A stretch of DNA of 64,000 nt, taken from JAAYBF01 sp963716445 (GTDB lineage: Bacteria > Actinomycetota > Thermoleophilia > Solirubrobacterales > Thermoleophilaceae). A program made the position numbers and the translations under genes. The notes beneath the pieces are model-generated. The model was not told the DNA's origin, searched no databases, and saw only the letters and a list, made by a program, of their open reading frames with translations. The stretch is from the NCBI GenBank assembly GCA_963716445.1, contig OY970313.1, positions 1,922,001 through 1,986,000 on the forward strand, read 5' to 3'. Shown in pieces: positions 32,239 through 40,431 of the stretch. Positions within the stretch are counted from its first letter, which is position 1. The number at the start of each line of letters is the position of its first letter.

Positions 32239-33216
32239 GTGACGGGCGGGAGCGGACCGCCGCCCGCTGACGAGACGCGCGTCAGCGTCGTCGTCGCGAC
32301 GCGCAACCGCCGTGCGCAGCTGCTGCGAACGCTCGACCGGCTCTCCGAGCTCCCCGAACGGCCACCGCTGATCGTGGTCGACAACCGCTCGGAGGACGGC
32401 ACGCCAGCCGCGGTCCGAGACGCCCATCCGGCCGCCGAGGTCGTCGAGCTGGAGGACAACCGGGGCGCCGCGGCCCGCAACGCCGGCGCCGCCCGTGCCG
32501 CCACGCCCTACATCGCGTTCAGCGACGACGACTCCTGGTGGCGGCCCGGCGCGCTCGCCGAGGCGCAGCGGCTGCTGGACGACGGGCCGGAGATCGCCCT
32601 GCTGGCGGCGCGAATCCTCGTCGGGCCCGAGCAGCGACTGGACCCGACCTGCGCGACGATGGCGCGCAGCCCGCTGAGCGGCCCACCCCGCCTGCCGGGC
32701 CCGAGCGTGCTGGGCTTCGTCGCCTGCGGGGCCGTCGTCCGGCGCGCGCCCTTCCTGGCCGCCGGCGGCTTCGACGCGCGGCTCGGCGTCGGCGGCGAGG
32801 AGGAGCTGCTGTCGCTCGAGCTGGCCGCCGCCGGACACCGGCTGGTCTACGCCGACGCGGTTGTCGCCCACCACCATCCGGCGTCCCGGGCGCGGCGCGG
32901 TCGCGCTCGCAACGTGGCTCGCAACCGGCTGCTGGTCGCATGGCTGCGGCGGCCGGCCGCCAGCGCGCTGCGCGCCACACGGCGCTCGCTGCTCACGGGC
33001 GAGAACCGGCGCGAGGCGGCGCTGGGGACCTTGGACGCGATCCGCGCGATCGCCTGGGTCAGGCGCGAGCGGCGACCGGTCGGCGCTCCGCTGGAGCGGG
33101 CCCTGCGCGCGGTGGAAGGCCGCCGAGCGCCTCGAGCACCGCCGCGACTCCGATCGACAGCAGGCGGCGGTCGGGCGCTGCCGCATGAGGGTCGCCTTCG
33201 CCTCCCGCCCAGATGA
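32239..33216 (+). CDS. Family 2 glycosyltransferase
   Basis: The 325-aa GT-A enzyme has VSVVVATRNRRAQLLRTLDRL, IVVDNRSEDGT, the DxD-type metal site AFSDDDSWWRPG and a late GGEEELLSLELAAAGHRLVY acceptor/base region. It uses a nucleotide sugar to extend a glycan at the cytoplasmic face. Its last 50 or so codons overlap the convergent family-9 gene by 158 bases and are Pro/Arg-rich, without conserved features. It starts (GTG) 3 bases after the HATPase stop. It may serve the neighbouring heptose cluster. Confidence 0.82.
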   Translation: MTGGSGPPPADETRVSVVVATRNRRAQLLRTLDRLSELPERPPLIVVDNRSEDGTPAAVRDAHPAAEVVELEDNRGAAARNAGAARAATPYIAFSDDDSWWRPGALAEAQRLLDDGPEIALLAARILVGPEQRLDPTCATMARSPLSGPPRLPGPSVLGFVACGAVVRRAPFLAAGGFDARLGVGGEEELLSLELAAAGHRLVYADAVVAHHHPASRARRGRARNVARNRLLVAWLRRPAASALRATRRSLLTGENRREAALGTLDAIRAIAWVRRERRPVGAPLERALRAVEGRRAPRAPPRLRSTAGGGRALPHEGRLRLPPR

Positions 33217-34054
33217 CCCGGTGCCACGGGCGATCCGCGGGCGGGCCCCAGCGCGACGGCGGCACGGGGCCGAACAGGACGACCGACGGCGTGCGAAGCG
33301 CGGTCGCGAGATGCGCGATGCCGGTGTCGCCGCAGACGACGCGCCCCGCCGCGGCTACGAGCGCGGCGAGCTCGACGGGGCCGGTCCGCCCCGCCAGCAC
33401 CGCCCGCTCGCCGAGGCCGGCGCGCCGGGCGACCTCGCGGGCGAGCGCGACCTCGTCCGGACCGCCCGTCACGCCGACCCGGCGGCCGTCCGCGGCCTCC
33501 GCGCGGGCGACCGCGGCGAAGCGGTCGACGGGCCAGCGGCGAGCGGCGGCCGCGGCTCCGGGGTGGAGGATCGTCAGGCCGCGCAAGCGCTCCGGCGGGA
33601 GCGTCGGCGGCGCCGGCAGGTCGAGGCGCGACGGGTCGGCAGGAATGCCGCTCTCGACCAGCAGCCGGCACCAGCGCCGGACCTCGTGCTCGTGCGAGCG
33701 CCAGGAAGGGCCGGCGGCGACGTCGCCTCGAGGGCAGGCGAACGCCAGCAGCCGCTCGGGCTTCAGCGCCAGCAGCGTCCTGTGGCTCTGCGGGCCGCGA
33801 CCGTGCAGGTTGACGGCGAGCTCCACCCCGCGCAGCGTGTCCGGCAGCGGCGCCAGCGGGCGGGTGTCGATCACCTCGTCGACGGCGCCGCTCAGGAGCG
33901 CCAGCGGCGCCAGCTCAGCCGGGCAGGCGAGCAGCCGGCGGTGGCCCGGGAAGCGGTCGGCCAGGGCGCGCAGCGCCGGAACGGCCGTGAGCAGGTCGCC
34001 GAGGCCGAGCGCGCGAAGGACGAGCAGGCGCGGCGACCGGGCTACGGCGGCCAC
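33059..34054 (-). CDS. Family 9 glycosyltransferase (heptosyltransferase-like), last gene of the heptose operon
   Basis: The 331-aa GT-B protein has VLRALGLGDLLTAVPALRAL at the N-terminus, the donor-site ILHPGAAAAARRWP and CGDTGIAHLATALRTPSVVLFGP (shown in part), all typical of the WaaC/WaaF family, which transfers heptose from ADP-heptose. Its operon also makes the precursors of that donor, so a heptosyltransferase role is favoured. GTG 34054 overlaps the SDR stop by 13 bases. The C-terminus overlaps the convergent family-2 gene. Confidence 0.88.
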   Translation of the reverse strand: MAAVARSPRLLVLRALGLGDLLTAVPALRALADRFPGHRRLLACPAELAPLALLSGAVDEVIDTRPLAPLPDTLRGVELAVNLHGRGPQSHRTLLALKPERLLAFACPRGDVAAGPSWRSHEHEVRRWCRLLVESGIPADPSRLDLPAPPTLPPERLRGLTILHPGAAAAARRWPVDRFAAVARAEAADGRRVGVTGGPDEVALAREVARRAGLGERAVLAGRTGPVELAALVAAAGRVVCGDTGIAHLATALRTPSVVLFGPVPPSRWGPPADRPWHRVIWAGGEGDPHAAAPDRRLLSIGVAAVLEALGGLPPRAGPAPAERRPVAARA

Positions 34055-34740
34055 GACGTCTCGGTCGACGGCGTCACTACCAGCTCTCGCACCTCGCAGC
34101 CAGGTGGCTGGGCGAGGGCGAAGACGACGGCGGCGGCGACGTTCGCCGGATCGTTCAGCTTGGCGTCCGGCGGCGGCTTGTACCGCTCGTCGCGCGAGTC
34201 GAAGAAGGCGGTCGCCATCCCGCCCGGTACGACCATCGTCACGCCGACGCGTCCCGCCAGCTCGGCGGTCAGCGATCGCGTGAAGCCCACGAGGCCGAAC
34301 TTGCTCGCGCAGTAGGCGGTCGCGTCGCTGAGCGCTGTCTGACCGAGCGTGGAGCCGATCGTCACGACGCGGCCCGCGGTCTGCTCGAGCTGGGGCAGGG
34401 CGGCCCGCACGACGGCGGCCGTGCCGACGAGGTTGACCATGATCACGCGCTCCCACGCGCGTGGGTCGACGTCGGCGAGCCGGCCGCAGCTGTCAGTCCC
34501 GGCGGCCGTGACGACCGCGTCGAGCCGGCCGTGGCGCTCGACGGCGCGCTCGACGGCGGCGGCGGCGGCGCGCGGATCGGCGAGGTCGACGCGCTCGCCG
34601 GCGACGCCGTCGGGCGCGTCGTCGAGATCGAGCACGTGCGCCACCCCGCCCGCGTCGGCGACGGCGCGGACCGTCGCGGCGCCGAGCCCGGACGCCCCGC
34701 CCGTGACGAGCACGACCTCGCTCTCAAGCCGCATGCCCAT
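34042..34740 (-). CDS. SDR oxidoreductase in the heptose operon
   Basis: The 232-aa classical SDR has LVTGGASGLGAATVRAVADAG, VVTAAGTDSCG, Ser in TIGSTLG and YCASK. It is not HldD, the ADP-heptose 6-epimerase, which is an extended SDR with a different N-terminal motif and length of about 310 residues. In this operon it may modify a sugar or lipid acceptor, but no substrate is evident. The ATG at 34740 (or 34734) overlaps the hldE stop, giving coupling. Confidence 0.82.
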   Translation of the reverse strand: MGMRLESEVVLVTGGASGLGAATVRAVADAGGVAHVLDLDDAPDGVAGERVDLADPRAAAAAVERAVERHGRLDAVVTAAGTDSCGRLADVDPRAWERVIMVNLVGTAAVVRAALPQLEQTAGRVVTIGSTLGQTALSDATAYCASKFGLVGFTRSLTAELAGRVGVTMVVPGGMATAFFDSRDERYKPPPDAKLNDPANVAAAVVFALAQPPGCEVRELVVTPSTETSWPP

Positions 34741-36130
34741 GCACCGCCTCCTCGATCAGTCGTGTGGTCGAATGTCCCGCCAGATACGGGAGGACGACGA
34801 CCTGGCCGCCGAGCGCGCTGACGGCGCCGGCCTCTGGGAGCTCCTCGCGCGAGTAGTCGCCGCCCTTGACCCAGACCTCGGGCCGGATCCGCTCGATCGC
34901 CGCCGCCGGGGTCGGCTCGTCGAAGACCAGCACCGCGTCGACGCTCTCCAGCGCCTCGAGCACCGCCGCACGCTCGCGCTGGGACACGATCGGACGCCCT
35001 GGGCCCTTCAGCGCCGCGACCGAGCGGTCGGAGTTGAGGCAGACGATCAGCGTGTCGCCGAGCGCGCGCGCCGCCCGGAGCATCCGCACGTGGCCGGCGT
35101 GCAGCAGGTCGAAGCAGCCGCCGGTGGCGACCACACGCCGGCCGGCGGCGCGCTCGCGCGCGGCGAGATCGACGGCGCCGCCCGCGAACGGCCTCGGGGA
35201 GGGGGGCGCGGCCTCGACGCCCGGCGCTCCGCTGCGCAGCGACGCGGCGCCGCCCGCGTCGACGAAGCCGGAGGCGACGGTTACCGCCAGCTCGACGGCC
35301 TCCGCCGCCGAGTGGCCGCCCGCGAGGGCGGTTGCCGCCCGCGAGGCGAAGCGGTCGCCCGCGCCGCAGGGGTCCCCGCCGCGCGCGGCCGGGGCGGGCA
35401 CGAGGATCGGATGACCGGACCAGCCGACCAGCAGCGCCCCCCCGGCGCCGAGCGTCACGCACGCCGCGTGGGCGCGCCAGCGCTCGAGCAGCGCACGGGC
35501 GCGCGCGGCGACCGGCGCGGGGCCTGTCCCGCGCGGACCGGGCGCCAGGCGCTCGGCCTCCGCCGCGCTCGGCGTGACCAGCGCCGCGCCGGCGACCGGC
35601 TCGGGGCCGGCCGGATGGGGGTCCCAGATCAGCGGCCGGTCGCGGGCGAGGCGCTCGAGCGCGCGCCGAATCCCGGCCTTGCCGGCCACGCCGCGCCCGT
35701 AGTCGGACACCAGGACGGCGTCGGCCGAGACGATCGCCGAGCGCGTCGCGGCGGTCGCCTCGCCGACCGCCGCCGGGCGTCGCTCGCCGCGGTCGAGGCG
35801 GATCAGCGAGCGGTCGTCGGCCAGGACCCTGACCTTCTCCGGCGTCGCGGTCGCGAGACCGAGGTCGATCACCTCGACGTCGCAGCGCTCGAGCAGCGCG
35901 CGCAGCTCGGCGCCCGTCGCGTCGTCGCCGAGCGCGGTCACGAGGGCGACACGATGGCCGTCGGAGGCGGCGAGCGCCGCCGCGAGCCCGGCGCCGCCGG
36001 GCCGCGCACGCTCGTCGCGGCGGTCGACGACGGGCACCGGCGCGTCGGGGCTGAGGCGCTCCACGGCGCCGAGCAGGTCGCGGTCGAGCAGCGCGTCGCC
36101 GACGACGACCAGCCGGGCCGTACCGCTCAC
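34724..36130 (-). CDS. hldE: Bifunctional heptose-7-phosphate kinase / heptose-1-phosphate adenylyltransferase HldE
   Basis: The 468-aa protein has a PfkB-type kinase domain (VVVGDALLDRDLLG, LSPDAPVPVVD, GGDPCGAGDRFASRA with the catalytic Asp in GAGD) and, from about residue 330, a nucleotidyltransferase domain (TGGCFDLLHAGHVRMLRAAR with HxGH; NSDRSVAALKGPGRP). It phosphorylates D-glycero-D-manno-heptose 7-phosphate at C1 and later adds AMP to give ADP-heptose, acting before and after GmhB. The order matches Gram-negative HldE. The GTG overlaps the gmhA stop (GTGA). Confidence 0.92.
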   Translation of the reverse strand: MSGTARLVVVGDALLDRDLLGAVERLSPDAPVPVVDRRDERARPGGAGLAAALAASDGHRVALVTALGDDATGAELRALLERCDVEVIDLGLATATPEKVRVLADDRSLIRLDRGERRPAAVGEATAATRSAIVSADAVLVSDYGRGVAGKAGIRRALERLARDRPLIWDPHPAGPEPVAGAALVTPSAAEAERLAPGPRGTGPAPVAARARALLERWRAHAACVTLGAGGALLVGWSGHPILVPAPAARGGDPCGAGDRFASRAATALAGGHSAAEAVELAVTVASGFVDAGGAASLRSGAPGVEAAPPSPRPFAGGAVDLAARERAAGRRVVATGGCFDLLHAGHVRMLRAARALGDTLIVCLNSDRSVAALKGPGRPIVSQRERAAVLEALESVDAVLVFDEPTPAAAIERIRPEVWVKGGDYSREELPEAGAVSALGGQVVVLPYLAGHSTTRLIEEAVHGHAA

Positions 36131-36753
36131 CGGGCTGCTCCCCCGATGCCGACCAGGACCGGTCCGCGCTCCGCCGCGATGCGCGCGTCGACGGCCGCGC
36201 AGAGCAGGTGGATCGCCACCAGGTGCGCCTCCTGGACGGTCGCCGTGGCGTCGGCGTCGATGCAGAGCACCTCGGCGCAGATGCCGCAGAGCGGGTTGGG
36301 CCCCGGGCCCGTCAGCGCCCATGCAGACATGTCCAGGTCGCACGCCGCCTCGGCCGCCGCCAGGACGTTCGGGCTCTCGCCGGACGTGCTCAGGGCGATC
36401 AGCACGTCGCCCTCGCGGCCGTGGGCGCGGACCTGGCGCGCGAAGCACTCGCCGGCGCCGTAGTCGTTGCTGATCGCCGTCAGGCTCGAGGTGTCCGCGT
36501 GCAGCGAGATCGCGCTCAGCGGCTGGCGCTCGTCGCGGTAGCGGCCGACCAGCTCCGCGGTCAGGTGCTGGGCCTCGGCGGCGCTGCCGCCGTTGCCGGC
36601 GACCAGCAGCCGCCCACCGCCGAGCAGCACGGTCGCCAGGCGATCGCCCCAGCGCTCGAGTCGCGGGAGCTCCTGCTCGAGCGCGCCCAGGACGCTGCGC
36701 AGGGCACGCAGCTGGCCGCGGGCGTCCGGCCGCGACCGCTGGGCCGAGGTCAC
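36127..36753 (-). CDS. gmhA: Sedoheptulose-7-phosphate isomerase GmhA
   Basis: The 208-aa SIS-domain isomerase converts sedoheptulose 7-phosphate to D-glycero-D-manno-heptose 7-phosphate, the first step of ADP-heptose synthesis. It shows GNGGSAAEAQHLTAELVGRY, the phosphate-binding STSGESPNVLAA and the catalytic QEAHLVAIHLL. Length is typical. It overlaps its upstream and downstream neighbours by GTGA on each side. Confidence 0.93.
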   Translation of the reverse strand: MTSAQRSRPDARGQLRALRSVLGALEQELPRLERWGDRLATVLLGGGRLLVAGNGGSAAEAQHLTAELVGRYRDERQPLSAISLHADTSSLTAISNDYGAGECFARQVRAHGREGDVLIALSTSGESPNVLAAAEAACDLDMSAWALTGPGPNPLCGICAEVLCIDADATATVQEAHLVAIHLLCAAVDARIAAERGPVLVGIGGAAR

Positions 36754-37970
36754 GTTCCCACCTCCTGCCACGCGACGCCGGCGCGCTGCTCGCTCAGCAC
36801 GCTCCGGTAGGCGTCCTCGGTCGCGGCGGCGATTCCGTCCCAGCCGTAGCGCTCCCGCACGCGGGCCGCCCCCGCGCCTCCCAGACGCGCCCGCAGCGCC
36901 GGTCGGTCGAGCAGCCGCCGCAGGACGGCCGCGAGGGCGCCGGGATCGCGTGGCGGCACGTGCACGCCGGTCACGCCGTCGACGACGCTGTCGATCATCC
37001 CGCCGACCGCCGACGCGACCACCGGGACCCCGCAGGCCATCGCCTCGAGCGGCACGATCCCGAACGGCTCGTACCACGGCACGCAGACCACCGCGTCGGC
37101 CGAGCGCATCAGGGCCGGCACCTCCGTGCGATCGAGCTGGCCGGTCAGCGTGACGCGATCCTCGACGCCGTGCTCGCGCGCGATCCCCAGCAGGCGCCGC
37201 GCCTCGCCGTCGGCGGCGAGCGCCGCGGCATCGGCGCCACCGGCGACGATCAGCTCGGCGTCCGGCACGTCGGCCAGCGCCTCGATCGCGTTGCCGACGC
37301 CCTTGCGCTCGACGAGGCGACCGACGGACACGAGGCGAGGGCCCGACCCGCGCGGCGCCGCCGGCCCGCGCGGCGTGAAGACCCCGAGGTCGACGCCGCA
37401 CGGCACGACGGAGATGCGCCGGCGATCGGCGCCGATGCGGACCAGCTCGAACACCTCGTCGGTGCAGGTCGCGACGATCCGATCGACCGTCGCGGCGACC
37501 TCGCGCTCGATCCCCAAGCGCTGCGGCGGACTGGTGTCGGCCGCGCCCTGGTGGCGGCGCTTCACGACGCCGAGCGCGTGGAACGTCTGGACGACCGGGA
37601 CGCCGAGCGGTCGCGCCGCCTGAAGCGAGGCCAGCGCCGACATCCAGAAGTGGGCGTGCACGACGGCGGGCCGCGACCGCCGCCACTCGTCGGCGAGCCG
37701 CTCGCGGAACTCGGCCATGTGGGGCAGCAGGTCGTCCTTCGGGACGCGACGCGGCGGGCCGGCGTCGACGTGGTGAACGTCGACCCCCGGCGCGAGGTCG
37801 ACGCGCTCCGGCAGGCCGGGGTCGTCGCGGCGGGTGTGGACGACGACCTCGTGGCCGCGCCTGGCGAGGCCGCGCGCCAGCTCGGCGACGTGGACGTTCT
37901 GACCCCCGGCGTCGACGCCGCCGAGGATCGCGAGGGGGCTCGCGTGCTCGGACACCAACGACAGCCTCAC
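36750..37970 (-). CDS. Family 4 glycosyltransferase
   Basis: The 406-aa GT-B enzyme has an N-terminal GGVDAGGQNVHVAELARGL loop like that of sucrose-phosphate and MshA-type enzymes, and the donor-site EX7E in EPFGIVPLEAMACG. It is a retaining transferase using a nucleotide sugar; the acceptor is unknown. It is coupled to gmhA (GTGA) and to the preceding glycosyltransferase (GTGA), so it belongs to the heptose glycan operon. Confidence 0.9.
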   Translation of the reverse strand: MRLSLVSEHASPLAILGGVDAGGQNVHVAELARGLARRGHEVVVHTRRDDPGLPERVDLAPGVDVHHVDAGPPRRVPKDDLLPHMAEFRERLADEWRRSRPAVVHAHFWMSALASLQAARPLGVPVVQTFHALGVVKRRHQGAADTSPPQRLGIEREVAATVDRIVATCTDEVFELVRIGADRRRISVVPCGVDLGVFTPRGPAAPRGSGPRLVSVGRLVERKGVGNAIEALADVPDAELIVAGGADAAALAADGEARRLLGIAREHGVEDRVTLTGQLDRTEVPALMRSADAVVCVPWYEPFGIVPLEAMACGVPVVASAVGGMIDSVVDGVTGVHVPPRDPGALAAVLRRLLDRPALRARLGGAGAARVRERYGWDGIAAATEDAYRSVLSEQRAGVAWQEVGT

Positions 37971-38905
37971 CGCGCCACCTCCTCCAGAAGGGAGTCCCAG
38001 TCGCTCAGGAAGCGCGCGAGCCCGAACCGCTCGACCGCCGCACGGCGTGCGGCGCGTCCGCGGGCACGAGCCTCCTCGGGGTCGTCGATCAGCCGCCGCA
38101 GGCCGGCCCGCAACTCGTCGACGTCGGTCGAAACGACACCCGCCTCCGGCGGGACGGCCTCCGGCACCTCCGTCGTCGCGAGCGCGACGACCGGCATCCC
38201 GAGCTGCATCGCCTCGATCAGCGACAGCCCGAGCGAGGTCCAGCGAATCGGGTGCAGGTACGCCCGGCGGCGCGCCATCTCGCGGTGCAGCTCGTCCTGG
38301 CGGAGATCCTCGTAGCCGTCGAGCGCCGCGGCGCCCATCCCGAAGAGGTCGAGCGGCACGCGCCCGTTGAGCTGCGCCAGCAGATCGGTTCCGGTGACGC
38401 GCCCGCGGCGCCGCGGCTCGTTGATGACGACCGCCGCGCGGGCGAGCTCGCCGCTGTAGCGGTATCCGGGATCGACGATGCCATGCTCGATCACGCGCGT
38501 GGGAGTCGACCCGGCGTCCCAGAACAGGTCGTTGAAGTGGGTGACGTGGACGAGCGTCAGCCCCGGCCGGTCCGCGACCGGGTGGCGCATCTCGGCGATC
38601 CGCCCCTGCGGCGCGTTGTGCTCGACGTAGAGCGCGGGCAGGTCGCGCCCAGGGCGCCGCCCCCCGAGCCACTCCTCGGCTAGTCCGTCGAGCTCGTGCG
38701 GCCGCTGGAGCACGACGACGTCGACGTCCACCTCGCGCGCCGCCTCGCGCGTCACCTCGACGGCGGACGCCGGCCAGTCCCACGTCCGGGCGCGGCCGAG
38801 GCCGTCCGGGCCACGGTCGGAGGTGACGGGAATCAGGTACTCGTGGTCGCCCTGCACGAAGGCGGTCGTCCAGGAGCCGTGCACGTGCCAGATCAGGACC
38901 CTCAT
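37967..38905 (-). CDS. Glycosyltransferase (GT-B, family 4-like)
   Basis: The 312-aa protein is shorter than usual for a GT-B enzyme. It starts MRVLIWHVHGSWTTAFVQG and has a C-terminal SLGLSLIEAMQLGMPVVALAT with the conserved Glu of the EX7E motif, followed by a helical tail. The N-terminal half contains a probable acceptor domain (YVEHNAPQGRIAEM, HVTHFNDLFWDAGS). A glycosyltransferase is likely; sugar unknown. Coupled on both sides by 4-base overlaps (ATGA and GTGA). Confidence 0.8.
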   Translation of the reverse strand: MRVLIWHVHGSWTTAFVQGDHEYLIPVTSDRGPDGLGRARTWDWPASAVEVTREAAREVDVDVVVLQRPHELDGLAEEWLGGRRPGRDLPALYVEHNAPQGRIAEMRHPVADRPGLTLVHVTHFNDLFWDAGSTPTRVIEHGIVDPGYRYSGELARAAVVINEPRRRGRVTGTDLLAQLNGRVPLDLFGMGAAALDGYEDLRQDELHREMARRRAYLHPIRWTSLGLSLIEAMQLGMPVVALATTEVPEAVPPEAGVVSTDVDELRAGLRRLIDDPEEARARGRAARRAAVERFGLARFLSDWDSLLEEVAR

Positions 38906-40431
38906 GCCGCGCTCCTTCCGAGCAGCATGTCGACCGCCGAGGCGAGGTCCGGCGCCACCTCCGGCGCGGCGGCGATCTCGTCTCGCCGCGTGACCTCTGT
39001 GGGCACGAGGATCGGGCGCACGCCGGCCGCTCGGGCCGCCTCGACGTCGGACCCGACGTCGCCGATCAGCGCACAGCGGCTGGGCTCGGCGCCGAGCAGC
39101 TCGGCCGCACGCAGCACGAGCCCTGGCGCGGGCTTTCGACACCTGCAGCCGGCGTCGGGGGCATGCGGGCAGACGACCCACGGGCCGAGCGGGCCGAGCA
39201 GCTCCTCGACGCGCCGGTTGACCGCCTCGACGCGATCCGAGGTCAGCAGGCCGCGGCCGATGCCGCTCTGGTTCGACACGACCGCGGTGTGGATTCCGGC
39301 GCGGCGCAGGCGGGCGACGGCGTCGACGGCGCCGGGCATCGGCCGCACGGCCTCCGGATCGCCGTTGTAGGGCACGTCGACGACCAGCGTCCCATCGCGG
39401 TCGAGCAGAACGGCGTGGGGCAACGCCGCAGCGGCCGGCCGCGGCCCGCCGCGGCGGAGACGGCCCGGCAGCCGCACGAGCCCTCGGAGCGTTTGCAGCA
39501 CGGCCGTGGGCGGGATCGCGACGCTCGTCAGGACCATCGTCGCGACCTCCGCCGCGGTTCGAGGGCCGGGCGCGATCCGCGCCCAGGCCAGCTCGCAGGT
39601 CCCCACGGCCCAGGCGCCGACCCCGGCCGCCGCCAGCCTGCGACGGCCGCCGGCGAGCGCCAGTCCGGCGGCGAGCGCGCCGACCACCGTCGCGGCGTGG
39701 CGCGCGCGGCGGCCCTTGGGCGCGGATGCGAGCTCACGCCAGCGACGCCCGTGGAGGGCGCGCATCAGCACGTCGTCGGCATTGCCGGCCTGTAGACGGA
39801 CGCTCGCGAGCGGCCCGGCCGGAGCGACGGAGTGCACGACCGCGCGACCGCCGCGGACGATCCGGTGGCCCGCCTCGACCGCGCGCAGCGCGAGGTCGGC
39901 GTCCTCGCGGTAGGCGCGCGGAAAGCGCTCGTCGAAGCCGCCGAGCTCGAGCAGCACACGCCGCCGGTACGCCATGTCGGCCGTCGCCCAGACGGCGTCC
40001 TCCAGGCCGGCCACGCAGCGCTCGCGATCGGTCGGCCTCCGTCCCGCCGGCAGCGGCACGCGGATTCGTCCCTGGCTCGCCGCGACGCCCGCGTCGAGCG
40101 TCTCCAAGTCGAGCGCCAGCCGATCCGACCAGTCCGGCTCCGGCACGACGTCGTCGTCGAGGAACGCGATCCAGGGCGCCGCGCTGCGTCGCCAGCCGGC
40201 GTTGCGCGCCGTCGCCGGCCCGCGCCCGGGCCCGCGGACCACCTCGATCGTCGCGTCGATCTCCGCGGCCGCCGGCCCGAGCTCGATCCGTCCTGAGGCG
40301 CCCGCCGCACGGTCGTCGACCACGATCACCCGCCCGGGCGCCGGTCCGCGCTGCTCGGACAGCGCTGCGATCAGCCGCGCCAGCGTGGGACGACCTACGC
40401 TCGGGACGACGATGTCGTAGCGGACGTTCAA
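38902..40431 (-). CDS. Fusion: family 2 glycosyltransferase + membrane-like linker + GmhB-type HAD phosphatase
   Basis: The 509-aa protein joins two enzymes. Residues 1-235 are a GT-A transferase (VIVVDDRAAG; DDD at 92-94; GGFDERFPRAYREDADLALR shown in part). Residues 245-315 hold three hydrophobic stretches that could sit in the membrane. From about 340 a HAD domain follows: nucleophile Asp344 and Asp346 (LLDRDGTL), SNQSGIGRG and a zinc site CPHAPDAGCRC (C421, H423, C429, C431). The zinc loop is diagnostic of GmhB, heptose 1,7-bisphosphate 7-phosphatase. The TTG start overlaps the upstream stop (TTGA) and no ATG or GTG fits better. Confidence 0.87.
   Translation of the reverse strand: MNVRYDIVVPSVGRPTLARLIAALSEQRGPAPGRVIVVDDRAAGASGRIELGPAAAEIDATIEVVRGPGRGPATARNAGWRRSAAPWIAFLDDDVVPEPDWSDRLALDLETLDAGVAASQGRIRVPLPAGRRPTDRERCVAGLEDAVWATADMAYRRRVLLELGGFDERFPRAYREDADLALRAVEAGHRIVRGGRAVVHSVAPAGPLASVRLQAGNADDVLMRALHGRRWRELASAPKGRRARHAATVVGALAAGLALAGGRRRLAAAGVGAWAVGTCELAWARIAPGPRTAAEVATMVLTSVAIPPTAVLQTLRGLVRLPGRLRRGGPRPAAAALPHAVLLDRDGTLVVDVPYNGDPEAVRPMPGAVDAVARLRRAGIHTAVVSNQSGIGRGLLTSDRVEAVNRRVEELLGPLGPWVVCPHAPDAGCRCRKPAPGLVLRAAELLGAEPSRCALIGDVGSDVEAARAAGVRPILVPTEVTRRDEIAAAPEVAPDLASAVDMLLGRSAA

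Noticed and set aside
34042..34740. SDR in the heptose operon as HldD (ADP-heptose 6-epimerase)
   Set aside because: It is a 232-aa classical SDR with a TGGASGLG site, not the roughly 310-aa extended SDR of HldD.
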